Shown here piece by piece: positions 18,800-28,240 of a stretch of 32,494 nt of DNA (positions are counted from its first letter, which is position 1; the number at the start of each line of letters is the position of its first letter). The stretch lies in the NCBI GenBank assembly GCA_029061025.1, contig JAIDSW010000261.1, positions 1-32,494 of the forward strand. Direction: 5' to 3'. Made by a program: the position numbers and the translations under genes. Below the pieces are notes generated by a model. That model worked only from the letters and a program-made list of their open reading frames with translations. It was not told where the DNA came from and did no database searches. This DNA comes from Duncaniella sp. (GTDB taxonomy: Bacteria > Bacteroidota > Bacteroidia > Bacteroidales > Muribaculaceae).

Positions 18800-18896
18800 T
18801 GGAATTAAATCCAGACCATGACAAAGCGTGCCATGAACGGTTCTGATTATCGGAATTAATTAACATCTACATATACCTATTCATTACTATTTTAAC

Positions 18897-20843
18897 ATGA
18901 GCTATCTCAAGTTTGATAAAAACCTCATGATTAATCTGGAGCAGTCTCTACCGAAGGAGATTCTCCGCACTAATCAGTCGGGCGCCTATCACTGCACCAC
19001 GATAGTAGACTGCAACACCCGCAAGCAGCACGGCCTCCTGGTGGTGCCTGTACCGGAGCTGGGTAACTCCTGGCATGTACTGCTGTCGTCGCTCGATGTG
19101 ACCGTATACCAGCACGGCGCTCCGTTCAATCTCGCTCTCCACCGCTACAGCGGAGGCGTGATGAATCCCAACGGACATAAATATATCCGTGAATTTGACT
19201 GTGACAACGTGCCCCGCACCACTTACCGCGTGGGTGGCGTGATTCTCACCAAGGATAAGATTTTCAGCTCCAAGGAAAACCGCATTCTCATTCGCTATAC
19301 TCTCGTCGACGCCCACTCGGCCACTACCCTGCGCTTCCGCCCCATTCTCGCTTTCCGCGAAGCCAATGAGCTGTGTGTGGCCAACGACGCCCTCAATCCC
19401 ACCATTCCCGAGGTTGCCAACGGCGTGAGCGCATGCCTCTACAACGGCTACCCCACCCTCTACATGCAATTCTCCCGCAAGCCACAGTGGACCTACGATC
19501 CCCACTGGTACAACGGATTTGAATACGTAAAGGATCTGGAGCGCGGCGTGCCCTACACCGAAGATCTGTGGGTACCCGGCTATTTCGACATTCCCATCAA
19601 GAAAGGTGAGTCGATCATCTTCTCGGCCGGACTTTCGGAAGTATCTCCCCGCTCGCTCACGAGCATGTATGAGAAGGAAATCACTCAGCGCACATGCCGC
19701 AACTCGTTTTTCAACTGCCTGAAAAACGCCGTGAAGCAGTGCTACCTCGACGAGCCCGACGGCATGTATCTTCTCTCGGGTTATCCCTGGGGCAAGATTC
19801 TCGCCCGCAACACTTTCATGGCACTTCCCGGCGCCACCATCGCCATCAATCATAAGGAAGACTTCGAGCGCATAGCCGACTCAGGCATCAAGGCTCTCCG
19901 CGATTACTTTGAAAACGGCAATATGCACGACCGTCTGCTCGGCATCGACCTGCCCGACGTTCCGCTGTGGGCAGTGTGGGCTCTCCAGCAGTATTCCAAA
20001 GCCTACGGCAAGGAGGAGACCCGCAAGCGCTACATGCCTGTCATCAAGGAAATCCTCGACTATATCCTCGACAACCGCCATCCCCGCATGAAGGTTGACG
20101 GCGACGGCATGGTGTGGATCGAAGGCACCGAGCGCCCGCTGTCGTGGATGAATGCCGCTCTGGGAGGCCGTCCCATCGTGCCCCGCACCGGCTATCTTGT
20201 GGAGTTCAATGCGCTGTGGTACAACGCCCTGATGTTTGCCACCAAGCTTGCCGAGGATGATCCCAAGGCTGCCGCCGACGCCGCCCGCTGGAAAGAGACG
20301 GCCGAAAAGATGGCACCGAAATATGTCAGCACCTTCCTCAACGACTACGGTTATCTTTACGACTATGTAGCCGGCACCTACGCCGACCCGTCGGTGCGTC
20401 CCAACATGGCCGTCGCCATAGGCCTTGACTACTCGCCGCTCGACCGTCGCCAGCGCAAGGGAGTGCTCGATGTAGTTACCCGCGAGCTCCTCACGCCCAA
20501 GGGCCTCCGCACGCTTTCGCCCAAGAGCTACGGCTACCGTCCCTTCTACCTCGGCTCGCCCGAGGAGCGCGAGATGGCTCTCCACAACGGCCCCGTGCGC
20601 CCGTGGCTCATGGGATTCTATGCCGACGCTTACCTCAAGGTATTCGGCGCAAGCGGCGTGGGCTACATTGACCGCATGCTCATAGGCTTCGAGGACGATC
20701 TGAGCCAGGGTTGCATCGGCTCGCTGTCGCAGCTCTACGACGCCAACCCGCCTTTCAACGGCCGAGGCGCCATAAGCCACGTCACCAATGTGGCCGAAGT
20801 GCTCCGCACGCTCACCACGCTCAAGAAATTCAACATGGACTAA
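18897..20843 (+). CDS. Glycogen debranching enzyme (amylo-alpha-1,6-glucosidase type)
   Basis: 648 aa; NQSGAYHCTTIVDCNTRKQHGLLVVPVPELGNSWHVLLSSLD; DGDGMVWIEGTERPLSWMNAALGGRPIVPRTGYLVEFNALWYNAL; LSQGCIGSLSQLYDANPPFNGRGAISH. Confidence 0.95.
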   Translation: MSYLKFDKNLMINLEQSLPKEILRTNQSGAYHCTTIVDCNTRKQHGLLVVPVPELGNSWHVLLSSLDVTVYQHGAPFNLALHRYSGGVMNPNGHKYIREFDCDNVPRTTYRVGGVILTKDKIFSSKENRILIRYTLVDAHSATTLRFRPILAFREANELCVANDALNPTIPEVANGVSACLYNGYPTLYMQFSRKPQWTYDPHWYNGFEYVKDLERGVPYTEDLWVPGYFDIPIKKGESIIFSAGLSEVSPRSLTSMYEKEITQRTCRNSFFNCLKNAVKQCYLDEPDGMYLLSGYPWGKILARNTFMALPGATIAINHKEDFERIADSGIKALRDYFENGNMHDRLLGIDLPDVPLWAVWALQQYSKAYGKEETRKRYMPVIKEILDYILDNRHPRMKVDGDGMVWIEGTERPLSWMNAALGGRPIVPRTGYLVEFNALWYNALMFATKLAEDDPKAAADAARWKETAEKMAPKYVSTFLNDYGYLYDYVAGTYADPSVRPNMAVAIGLDYSPLDRRQRKGVLDVVTRELLTPKGLRTLSPKSYGYRPFYLGSPEEREMALHNGPVRPWLMGFYADAYLKVFGASGVGYIDRMLIGFEDDLSQGCIGSLSQLYDANPPFNGRGAISHVTNVAEVLRTLTTLKKFNMD

Positions 20844-20865
20844 TCACTCTCTCATTTCCTGACAT

Positions 20866-22104
20866 ATGAAAGCTTTAATGTTCGGATGGGAATTCCCACC
20901 TCATATCCTCGGCGGACTCGGAACCGCCAGCTACGGTCTCACTAAGGGAATGTGGGAGTGTGGCGACATGGACATTACATTTGTTATCCCCAAGCCCTTC
21001 GGCGACGAAGAGAAGCACTTCGCCAACATCATAGGCATGTCGCAGGTGCCCATCGCATGGCGCGACGTCGACCGCGACTATGTGGAGCAGCGCATCGGCA
21101 AACTCATGAGTCCCGACCTCTACTATCGTCTGCGCGACCATATCTATGCCGACTTCAACTACATGCGCACCAACGATCTGGGTTGCCTCGAATTTTCGGG
21201 CCGCTACCCCGACAATCTCGTGGAGGAAATCAACAATTACTCGATATGCGCCGGCGTCATCGCCCGCACCCTCGACTTCGACATCATCCACTCCCACGAC
21301 TGGCTCACCTATCCCGCCGGCATCCATGCCAAGCAGGTTACCGGCAAGCCTCTGGTGATACATGTTCACGCCACGGAGTTTGACCGCTCGCGAGGGAAAC
21401 CCAATCCCACCGTGTTCGGCATCGAAAAAGACGGCATGAACAATGCCGACCATATCATCACCGTGTCCAATCTCACCCGCGACACCGTGATCAACAATTA
21501 CGGCATCGACCCGGCCAAAGTCACCACCGTGCACAACGCCGTGACTCCGCTCACCCCCGAGCAGATGGACGTTCACCCCACCAAGCCCAAGGAAAAGGTA
21601 GTCACCTTCCTGGGTCGAATCACCATGCAGAAAGGACCCGAATATTTCGTGGAAGCCGCAGCCAAGGTGCTCAAGAACAATCACAACGTGCGCTTCGTGA
21701 TGGCCGGCAGCGGCGACATGATGGACAAGATGATCAATCTCGCAGCCGAGCGCGGTATCGCCGACCGCTTCCATTTCCCCGGCTTCCAGAAAGGCAAGCA
21801 GGTATATGAGATGCTCAAGGCGTCAGACGTCTACGTGATGCCCTCGGTATCGGAGCCCTTCGGTATCTCGCCCCTGGAGGCAATGCAGATGGGAGTGCCC
21901 TCGATCATCTCCAAGCAGAGTGGTTGCGCCGAGATTCTCAACAACGTCATCAAGACCGACTACTGGGATATCGACGCCATGGCCGACGCCATCAACTCCA
22001 TCGTCACCTACCCCGCGATGTACAATCAGCTCCGCGAGGACGGTCTGGCCGAGGTCAACCAGATCACCTTGGACAATGCCGGAAAGAAAGGAATCGACAT
22101 CTAA
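20866..22104 (+). CDS. Glycogen synthase-like glycosyltransferase
   Basis: 412 aa; MFGWEFPPHILGGLGTASYGLTKGM; HSHDWLTYPAGIHA; FLGRITMQKGPEYFVEAA; PSVSEPFGISPLEAMQMGVPSIISKQSGCAEI. Confidence 0.94.
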   Translation: MKALMFGWEFPPHILGGLGTASYGLTKGMWECGDMDITFVIPKPFGDEEKHFANIIGMSQVPIAWRDVDRDYVEQRIGKLMSPDLYYRLRDHIYADFNYMRTNDLGCLEFSGRYPDNLVEEINNYSICAGVIARTLDFDIIHSHDWLTYPAGIHAKQVTGKPLVIHVHATEFDRSRGKPNPTVFGIEKDGMNNADHIITVSNLTRDTVINNYGIDPAKVTTVHNAVTPLTPEQMDVHPTKPKEKVVTFLGRITMQKGPEYFVEAAAKVLKNNHNVRFVMAGSGDMMDKMINLAAERGIADRFHFPGFQKGKQVYEMLKASDVYVMPSVSEPFGISPLEAMQMGVPSIISKQSGCAEILNNVIKTDYWDIDAMADAINSIVTYPAMYNQLREDGLAEVNQITLDNAGKKGIDI

Positions 22105-22179
22105 ACCAAAGTCATCACCAAATAACCCTAAACATCCACCCGGTGGCTCGGTCACCACATATATATATCCAACGCAATC

Positions 22180-23694
22180 ATGAAAGCAATTTGTTTCTAT
22201 TTTCAGTTTCATCAGCCATTCCGACTGAAAAGATACCGCTTCTTCGATATAGGCAACGATCATTACTACTACGATGACTTTGCCAACGACGACATAATCA
22301 CCCGCATCGCCCAGCGCAGCTACATCCCCGCAGCCGAGACCCTGCTGCAGATGATCGAGGAGAGCAAGGGCAAGTTCAAGTGTGCCATCTCGGTCACAGG
22401 TACCGCTCTGGAGCAGTTTGAGCAGTATGTACCCGAGTTTATCGACCTGCTCAAGAAGCTCGCCGATACCGGTTGCGTGGAATTCCTCGCCGAGACCAAC
22501 AGCCACTCGCTCGCGTCGCTCACCGACCCCGAGGAATTTGCCCTCCAGGTAAGAAACCACGACATGAAGATCGAGCGTCTTTTCGGTCAGAAAACCAAGG
22601 TGCTCCGCAACACCGAGCTCATCTACTGCGACGAAATGGCTCCCCAGATTCTGGGCATGGGCTACAAGGGCGTGATCACCGAAGGCGCCAAGCACATCCT
22701 CGGATGGAAGTCGCCCAACTATGTATATTGCGCCGCTTCAGCTCCCAAGCTCAAGATTCTGCTGAAAAACGACAAGTTCAGCGACGACATCTCGCTCCGC
22801 TTCAGCAATCCCCAGTGGGATCAGTATCCCCTCAACGCCGATACCTATATCAACTGGATCGCCGACACCCCCGCCGAGGAGCAGATCATCAACCTCTTCA
22901 TGAACATGGAGGTATTCGGTGATTTCCAGCCCCGCGAGACAGGTATATTCCAGTTCCTCGCCGCTCTGCCCCGCTTCGCTCAGGAAAGAGGCGTGGAATT
23001 CTGGACGCCCTCTACCGCCATCGCCAAGCTGAAACCCGTAGCCGAGCTTTCAGTCATGCACCCCATCTCTTGGTCCGACGAAGCCCGCGACACCTCGGCA
23101 TGGCTCGGCAACAAGCTCCAGAACGAGGCTTTCAACAAGCTCTACTCGGTGGCTGAGCGCGTGCGTCTGTGCGACGACCGCCGCCTGAAACTCGACTGGG
23201 AACGCCTGCAGTCGGCTGACCACTTCTTCTATATGTCGACCAAGCATATGGCCGACGGCACAGCCCACGCAGCATTCTCGCCCTACGAGACTCCATTCCA
23301 GGCGTTCACCAACTACATGAACGTACTTGCCGATTTCATCGTCCGCGTTGAAGAGCAGTATCCCCTCTCTATCGAAAACGAAGAGCTCAACGCCCTGCTA
23401 ACCACCATCCGCAATCAGGCTGCCGAAATCGAAGCCCTCACAAAGGAAACCGAGTCGATGCGCAAGAATATCGAGCACTTCAACGACGAGCTCAAGGCAG
23501 CTCCCGCCGTAGAAGCTCCCGCTGAAAAGACCGAAAAGAAGGCTGAAAAGAAGGCTGAAAAGAAGGCCGAGAAAAAGCCTGCCGCAAAGAAAACTCCCGC
23601 AAAGAAAGCTGAGAAAGCAGCCAAAAAGCCTGCCGCCAAAAAGCCCGCGAAAAAGGAGGCCGCTACTGAAAAACCTGAAGGAGAAACAAAGTAA
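22180..23694 (+). CDS. GH57 family alpha-amylase-like protein with Lys/Ala-rich C-terminal tail
   Basis: 504 aa; MKAICFYFQFHQPFRLKRYRFFDIGNDHYYYDDFAN; VEFLAETNSHSLASL; tail AEKTEKKAEKKAEKKAEKKPAAKKTPAKKAEKAAKKPAAKKPAKKEAATEKPEGETK. Confidence 0.93.
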   Translation: MKAICFYFQFHQPFRLKRYRFFDIGNDHYYYDDFANDDIITRIAQRSYIPAAETLLQMIEESKGKFKCAISVTGTALEQFEQYVPEFIDLLKKLADTGCVEFLAETNSHSLASLTDPEEFALQVRNHDMKIERLFGQKTKVLRNTELIYCDEMAPQILGMGYKGVITEGAKHILGWKSPNYVYCAASAPKLKILLKNDKFSDDISLRFSNPQWDQYPLNADTYINWIADTPAEEQIINLFMNMEVFGDFQPRETGIFQFLAALPRFAQERGVEFWTPSTAIAKLKPVAELSVMHPISWSDEARDTSAWLGNKLQNEAFNKLYSVAERVRLCDDRRLKLDWERLQSADHFFYMSTKHMADGTAHAAFSPYETPFQAFTNYMNVLADFIVRVEEQYPLSIENEELNALLTTIRNQAAEIEALTKETESMRKNIEHFNDELKAAPAVEAPAEKTEKKAEKKAEKKAEKKPAAKKTPAKKAEKAAKKPAAKKPAKKEAATEKPEGETK

Positions 23695-23713
23695 CATAAC
23701 ATCCAATCCCACC

Positions 23714-23750
23714 CGTGAGGGCCTGCCGTAACCGACAGGCTCTCATTTTA
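23714..23750 (+). terminator. Intrinsic terminator of the glycogen operon
   Basis: GAGGGCCTGCCG-taa-CCGACAGGCTCTC followed by atttta. Confidence 0.7.
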
Positions 23751-23755
23751 CGCTA

Positions 23756-24523
23756 ATGAACCGAAAAGTAATATTCATCACCGGCGGCTCCACCGGTATA
23801 GGCGCGGCATCGGTAAGACTCTTTGCCGAGCGAGGCTGGAATGTATCGTTCATGGATATAGACAGCGAGGAGGCCGCCCGGCTCATCGCCTCAACCGGCC
23901 ATGACGGGCAAATACTGTTCACGCAGGGCAACACCCGCTCGCGCTCCGACATCGATGCGGCCGTCGACGCTACCATAGCCCGCTGGGGAAGGCTCGACAG
24001 CGTGTTTGCCAACGCCGGAATCCACCGCCGCAACACGCTGCTCGACATCACCGACGAGGAGCTCGACCTGATGATCGACACCAACATCCGCGGCACCGTC
24101 AATACCCTTCGCGCGGCCGTTCCCCGCATTATCGCATCGGGAGGCGGCACGGTGGTGATCAATGTCAGCGACCAGTGGTATGTGGGCAAGCCCCACAGCT
24201 TCGGCTACGGACTCACCAAAGGCGCGCTCGGACAGATCACCCGCTCGCTCGCCCTCGATCTGGGACCGCAGGGAGTGAGAGTCAACGCCGTGTGTGCCGG
24301 CACAGTACGCACCCCGCTCGTCGATAATCTTTTCAAGAAATATGAAGCCGAAGGTCGCGGCTCAGCCCGTGAGTTTTGGGAGGAAGAAAATGCTCTTTAC
24401 ATGCGTGGCCGCGTGGGCGAGCCCGACGAGATAGCGCGCCTTGTATATTTCCTCGCCTCCGACGAATCCTCATTCTGCACAGGCGGTCATTTTCTCGCCG
24501 ACGGCGGCCTGGTAGCCGGCTGA
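23756..24523 (+). CDS. Short-chain dehydrogenase/reductase (SDR) family oxidoreductase
   Basis: 255 aa; FITGGSTGIGAASVRLFAERGW (TGxxxGIG); NAGIHRR; YGLTKGAL (YxxxK). Confidence 0.93.
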   Translation: MNRKVIFITGGSTGIGAASVRLFAERGWNVSFMDIDSEEAARLIASTGHDGQILFTQGNTRSRSDIDAAVDATIARWGRLDSVFANAGIHRRNTLLDITDEELDLMIDTNIRGTVNTLRAAVPRIIASGGGTVVINVSDQWYVGKPHSFGYGLTKGALGQITRSLALDLGPQGVRVNAVCAGTVRTPLVDNLFKKYEAEGRGSAREFWEEENALYMRGRVGEPDEIARLVYFLASDESSFCTGGHFLADGGLVAG

Positions 24524-24559
24524 TATATCATAATTACTAATTCTCAACACCATTAACTT

Positions 24560-25417
24560 ATGAAAAAATACTCTCTATTTTTTGCCGTCGTGACCATGCT
24601 CGTCGCGCTCGCATCATGTGACTCCTCCGACCGTTTCGATGTCGGCCTTTACTCGGTAGCCGTTCCCACCGGATTCGCACCCGAGGAGATCGACACCTCG
24701 GTAGAATCAATCAATAGCGTACAGCTCACTACGCTCGATGATAAGAACACTGTGGTGATCCTCGCTTTCCCGTTTGAAGGCAACGATGAAATCGTGCTTT
24801 ATAATCAGACTGTCGGCGGTGCCAATCCCGCACTTGTGCATATGACTTACCCCTCGGGCGGTGTCAACAAATTTAATTTCGGCGACCGCTCGGGCAGCGA
24901 GATAGAGCTGTCGGGCATAATCGAAGGACTGAATGTCACCGGCAAGGCATATTGTTTCGTAACCGGTGGCTGCACATTTTTCGTCTACAGCCTCGCCACT
25001 GATGGCACCGACTACGACACTGACCGCAAAATCATCGAAAGCATCAAGGTCAACGAAAAGGCTATGGAGGAATTTGACTCCGAAAAGCGCGTAGACACAG
25101 TGGCTGATCTCGCCCGATTGAACCTCCCCGTGAGCGTTGACGAAATAACCACATGGACTGATGTAAAGGTGAATCATGCTGACAAAGAGCTTGTGCTTGT
25201 GATGACCCTTGGCGGCACTGCCGAGGATTATGGCAACGTAAGCGATACCTTTGCCGGCATGCACGACGGCATGGCTGCAAATCTTAAAGCCAACCGCGAG
25301 ACCGACTGGCTCATCGTCGTGCCCTCCGACGAAGGCTACACACTCGGCTACGATTACATCACCTCCGACGGCACCCTGCTCGGTACCCTCCGCTTCACCC
25401 CCGAGGAACTTAAATAA
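24560..25417 (+). CDS. Hypothetical lipoprotein
   Basis: 285 aa; lipobox in MKKYSLFFAVVTMLVALASCDSSDRF. Confidence 0.8.
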   Translation: MKKYSLFFAVVTMLVALASCDSSDRFDVGLYSVAVPTGFAPEEIDTSVESINSVQLTTLDDKNTVVILAFPFEGNDEIVLYNQTVGGANPALVHMTYPSGGVNKFNFGDRSGSEIELSGIIEGLNVTGKAYCFVTGGCTFFVYSLATDGTDYDTDRKIIESIKVNEKAMEEFDSEKRVDTVADLARLNLPVSVDEITTWTDVKVNHADKELVLVMTLGGTAEDYGNVSDTFAGMHDGMAANLKANRETDWLIVVPSDEGYTLGYDYITSDGTLLGTLRFTPEELK

Positions 25418-25554
25418 GGTTTTAGGGTTTAGGTTTTAGGTTTTAGGGGGGCGCACCCTAAGACAAAATTGTTTACTTTCTTCTCAAGCCCTAAAACCTA
25501 CCACCTAATCCCTCACCCCTAACCCCTAAAACCTAAAACCTAATCCCTAAAACC
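25418..25554. repeat. Telomere-like (TTTTAGG)n long inverted repeat
   Basis: Left arm GGTTTTAGGGTTTAGGTTTTAGGTTTTAGGGG (25418-25449) is 31/32 complementary to CCCCTAAAACCTAAAACCTAATCCCTAAAACC (25523-25554). A second degenerate CCTAAAA-rich block lies at 25489-25522. Confidence 0.9.
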
Positions 25555-25568
25555 TGAAAAAAAATTAT

Positions 25569-25576
25569 TACCTTTG
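25569..25576 (+). promoter_or_regulatory. -7 box TACCTTTG
   Basis: Matches TAnnTTTG, 30 nt upstream of the ATG at 25607. Confidence 0.6.
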
Positions 25577-25606
25577 TAGCGTAGCTTCATATTTCTACTC
25601 ATTGAT

Positions 25607-26179
25607 ATGACATATTCGCAAGACGATTTCGATGCAGCTCTCTCGGCGCTCAGGCGCGGGGGCGTGATACTCTACCCTACCGACACGGTGTGGGGTATAG
25701 GGTGTGACGCCACCGATGAAGAGGCCGTCGAGCGGATATTCCGTATCAAGCGGCGTGCCGATAGCAAGGCCATGCTTTCGCTCATCGACTGCGCTGAAGC
25801 TCTTGAAGGCTACGTTGACCCCGAGGCCGCGTCTGCATCCATAAAGGTCATTGATCCCGCGCGGCCTACCACAGTGATTTACCCGAAGGTAAGAAACATA
25901 GCTGCGCCACTGGTGGCCGATGACGGCTCGGCCGGATTCCGCATAAGCCGTGAGGAATTCTCGCGCGAGCTGTGCCGGCAGCTCGGTCGTCCGGTAGTGT
26001 CAACCTCAGCCAACATCAGCGGCCGCCCTGCTCCGGCATCTTTCTCGGAGATTGATGACGAGATCAAGGCTGCGATGGACTATGTGGTGATACACGGCAG
26101 AGAAAGTGACGGCTTGGCAACCCCGTCGCGCATCGTAAAACTGAATCCCGACGGCACGGTAGCCGTGATACGCCCATGA
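25607..26179 (+). CDS. L-threonylcarbamoyladenylate synthase (TsaC/Sua5/YciO family)
   Basis: 190 aa; GGVILYPTDTVWGIGCDATDEEAVERIFRIKRR; PVVSTSANISGRPAP. Confidence 0.94.
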   Translation: MTYSQDDFDAALSALRRGGVILYPTDTVWGIGCDATDEEAVERIFRIKRRADSKAMLSLIDCAEALEGYVDPEAASASIKVIDPARPTTVIYPKVRNIAAPLVADDGSAGFRISREEFSRELCRQLGRPVVSTSANISGRPAPASFSEIDDEIKAAMDYVVIHGRESDGLATPSRIVKLNPDGTVAVIRP

Positions 26180-27987
26180 ATGCCGCTACACTCCGACTCC
26201 GCAAGTGTGGCCGCGCGCTCCACACCATCTTCCTGAGCTTTCTGCTCTGGCGGCAACGTCATGTCAAGGAGCGCACGCTGGTGATGATACTCGCCCTTTT
26301 CGTGGGTATCGCATGCGGATTCGCAGCGCTTATTCTTAAATCGCTCATCCATGTGATTGCCACGTTTCTCACGAGCCATCTCGCCGTGGCGACGGGCAAC
26401 TGGCTGCTGCTCGTGTATCCCCTGGCGGGTATCATGATCACGAGCATGTATGTGCGCTACGTGGTGCGCGACAACATCTCCCACGGTGTCACGCGCGTGC
26501 TCTATGCCATTTCACAAAACAAAAGCCGCCTCAAGCCGCACAACATTTACACTTCGGTCATAGCCTCGTCGATCACCATAGGTTTCGGCGGATCGGTGGG
26601 AGCCGAAGGCCCTATCGTATACACCGGTGCCGCGATAGGCTCCAATATAGGCCGCGTGTTCCGCCTGTCGCCGCGCATCCTCATGATACTCGTGGGATGT
26701 GGCGCCGCCGCCGGTATAGCCGGCATATTCAAGGCACCCATAGCGGGAATGCTTTTCACGCTTGAGGTGCTGATGATCGACCTTACCACCGTGTCGGTCA
26801 TGCCGCTTCTTATCTCGTCGATAAGCGCCGCCACGGTAGCCTATGTGTTCACGGGCTATACACCCGAATTCTCGTTTATGCAGAGCGAGATATTCCTTAC
26901 CCAACGAATACCGTTCGTGATACTTCTCGGGCTCTTCCTCGGATTCGTGTCGCTCTACTTCACCCGCGTCACCGGCTTTATGGAAGGTGTTTTCAAGCGC
27001 ATAAAGTCAGTGTGGGGCAAGATACTTGCCGGTGGCACCATCATAGCCCTGCTCGTGTTTCTTTTCCCGCCGCTCTACGGCGAGGGATATTCCTCAATCA
27101 CCGCGCTCATCAACGGCCACACGGCCGAGATAGTCGACCGCTCGATCTTCTACAGCGACCGCGACGACGTGTGGTTTATCATCTTCTTCGTGAGCGCCAT
27201 AGTGCTTTTCAAGGCATTCGCCACCTCGGCCACCAACGGCGCCGGCGGTGTCGGCGGTACATTTGCGCCGTCGCTCTACGTGGGCGCGATGGCCGGATTC
27301 CTTTTCGCCTACACCATCAATGCGATATTCGACCTCGACCTTTCGACCAAAAACTATGCGCTCATGGGCATGGCCGGAGTGATGAGCGGCGTAATGCACG
27401 CCCCGCTGATGGGCATCTTCCTCACGGCCGAAATGACGGGCGGCTACCAGCTGTTTCTCCCGCTGCTGATAGTCTCGACCATATCCTACGGCACCATACG
27501 CATCTTCGAGCCCTACAGCATCTACACCCGACGCCTCGCCCGCCAGGGCAAACTGCTCACCCACCACAAAGACCGCGCCGTGCTCACCCTGCTTAAGATG
27601 GACAATGTGATCGAGACCGACTTCGTGCCCGTGCATCCCAAGATGAATCTGAAGCAGATGGTCGACGCTATCTCGCGCAGCTCGCGCAACCTGTTTCCGG
27701 TGCTGAACTCCGACGGCACACTGATGGGAGTGGTAATACTCGACGAAATCCGCAACATAATGTTCCGCCCCGATTTGTACAAGCGCATGTATGTCAACCA
27801 GTTCATGTCCATGCCGCCGGTGAAGATCGAAGTTGGCCAGAGCATGGAGAGCGTGATGAAGGCATTTGACGACACCGGCGCCTGGAATCTGCCCGTGGTC
27901 GAAAACGGCAAATATGTAGGCTTCGTCTCAAAATCTAAGATCTTCAACTCCTACCGCCGCGTCCTCCGCCACTACTGCGAGGATTGA
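26176..27987 (+). CDS. ClC family chloride channel/transporter with C-terminal CBS domains
   Basis: 603 aa; GSVGAEGPIVYTGAAIGS; GAAAGIAGIFKAPIAGMLFTLEVL; GVGGTFAPSLYVGA; CBS region after about residue 470. ATGA overlap with the upstream gene. Confidence 0.94.
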   Translation: MNAATLRLRKCGRALHTIFLSFLLWRQRHVKERTLVMILALFVGIACGFAALILKSLIHVIATFLTSHLAVATGNWLLLVYPLAGIMITSMYVRYVVRDNISHGVTRVLYAISQNKSRLKPHNIYTSVIASSITIGFGGSVGAEGPIVYTGAAIGSNIGRVFRLSPRILMILVGCGAAAGIAGIFKAPIAGMLFTLEVLMIDLTTVSVMPLLISSISAATVAYVFTGYTPEFSFMQSEIFLTQRIPFVILLGLFLGFVSLYFTRVTGFMEGVFKRIKSVWGKILAGGTIIALLVFLFPPLYGEGYSSITALINGHTAEIVDRSIFYSDRDDVWFIIFFVSAIVLFKAFATSATNGAGGVGGTFAPSLYVGAMAGFLFAYTINAIFDLDLSTKNYALMGMAGVMSGVMHAPLMGIFLTAEMTGGYQLFLPLLIVSTISYGTIRIFEPYSIYTRRLARQGKLLTHHKDRAVLTLLKMDNVIETDFVPVHPKMNLKQMVDAISRSSRNLFPVLNSDGTLMGVVILDEIRNIMFRPDLYKRMYVNQFMSMPPVKIEVGQSMESVMKAFDDTGAWNLPVVENGKYVGFVSKSKIFNSYRRVLRHYCED

Positions 27988-28030
27988 TATTATTCAGGAT
28001 TGACTCTATTTAAACCGCATTATTATTGCA

Positions 28031-28061
28031 ACGATAAAATCTTTATCGTAACGTAAATTTG
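28031..28061 (+). promoter_or_regulatory. Operator-like dyad and -7 box
   Basis: ACGATAAA-atc-TTTATCGT (28031-28049), perfect 8-bp inverted repeat, immediately followed by TAAATTTG (28054-28061). Confidence 0.45.
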
Positions 28062-28093
28062 CCGTTGTAATTACGAACTTTTATTTAATCAAT

Positions 28094-28240
28094 ATGAAAG
28101 TATCGAAAAAACAACCGTCGATAACCTCCCTGACTGCTGATGGGGGTCGTAAATCTGCGCAGTCGATAAAGCTCCAAGCTGTAAAAGCTGAAGACCGCGT
28201 GAAACTTCGCATCAGTTCATATCAATATCTTCTTCCGTAA
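28094..28240 (+). CDS. Candidate small ORF (48 aa)
   Basis: MKVSKKQPSITSLTADGGRKSAQSIKLQAVKAEDRVKLRISSYQYLLP*, 33 nt after a TAAATTTG box. No recognised family. Confidence 0.3.
   Translation: MKVSKKQPSITSLTADGGRKSAQSIKLQAVKAEDRVKLRISSYQYLLP

Noticed and set aside
18948-22695. Long minus-strand ORFs (18948-19853, 19881-20780, 20875-21774, 21823-22695) opposite the glycogen operon
   Set aside because: Shadow ORFs of GC-rich codon usage; no recognisable domains, and the plus-strand proteins are clear family members.
23398-23712. Minus-strand Phe/Gly/Leu-rich ORFs resembling membrane proteins
   Set aside because: Antisense of the Lys/Ala repeat tail; low-complexity artefact.
25418-25554. Eukaryotic contamination or a true chromosome end suggested by telomere-like repeats
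   Set aside because: Flanking genes are continuous bacterial operon-type sequence and the repeat is an internal inverted structure.
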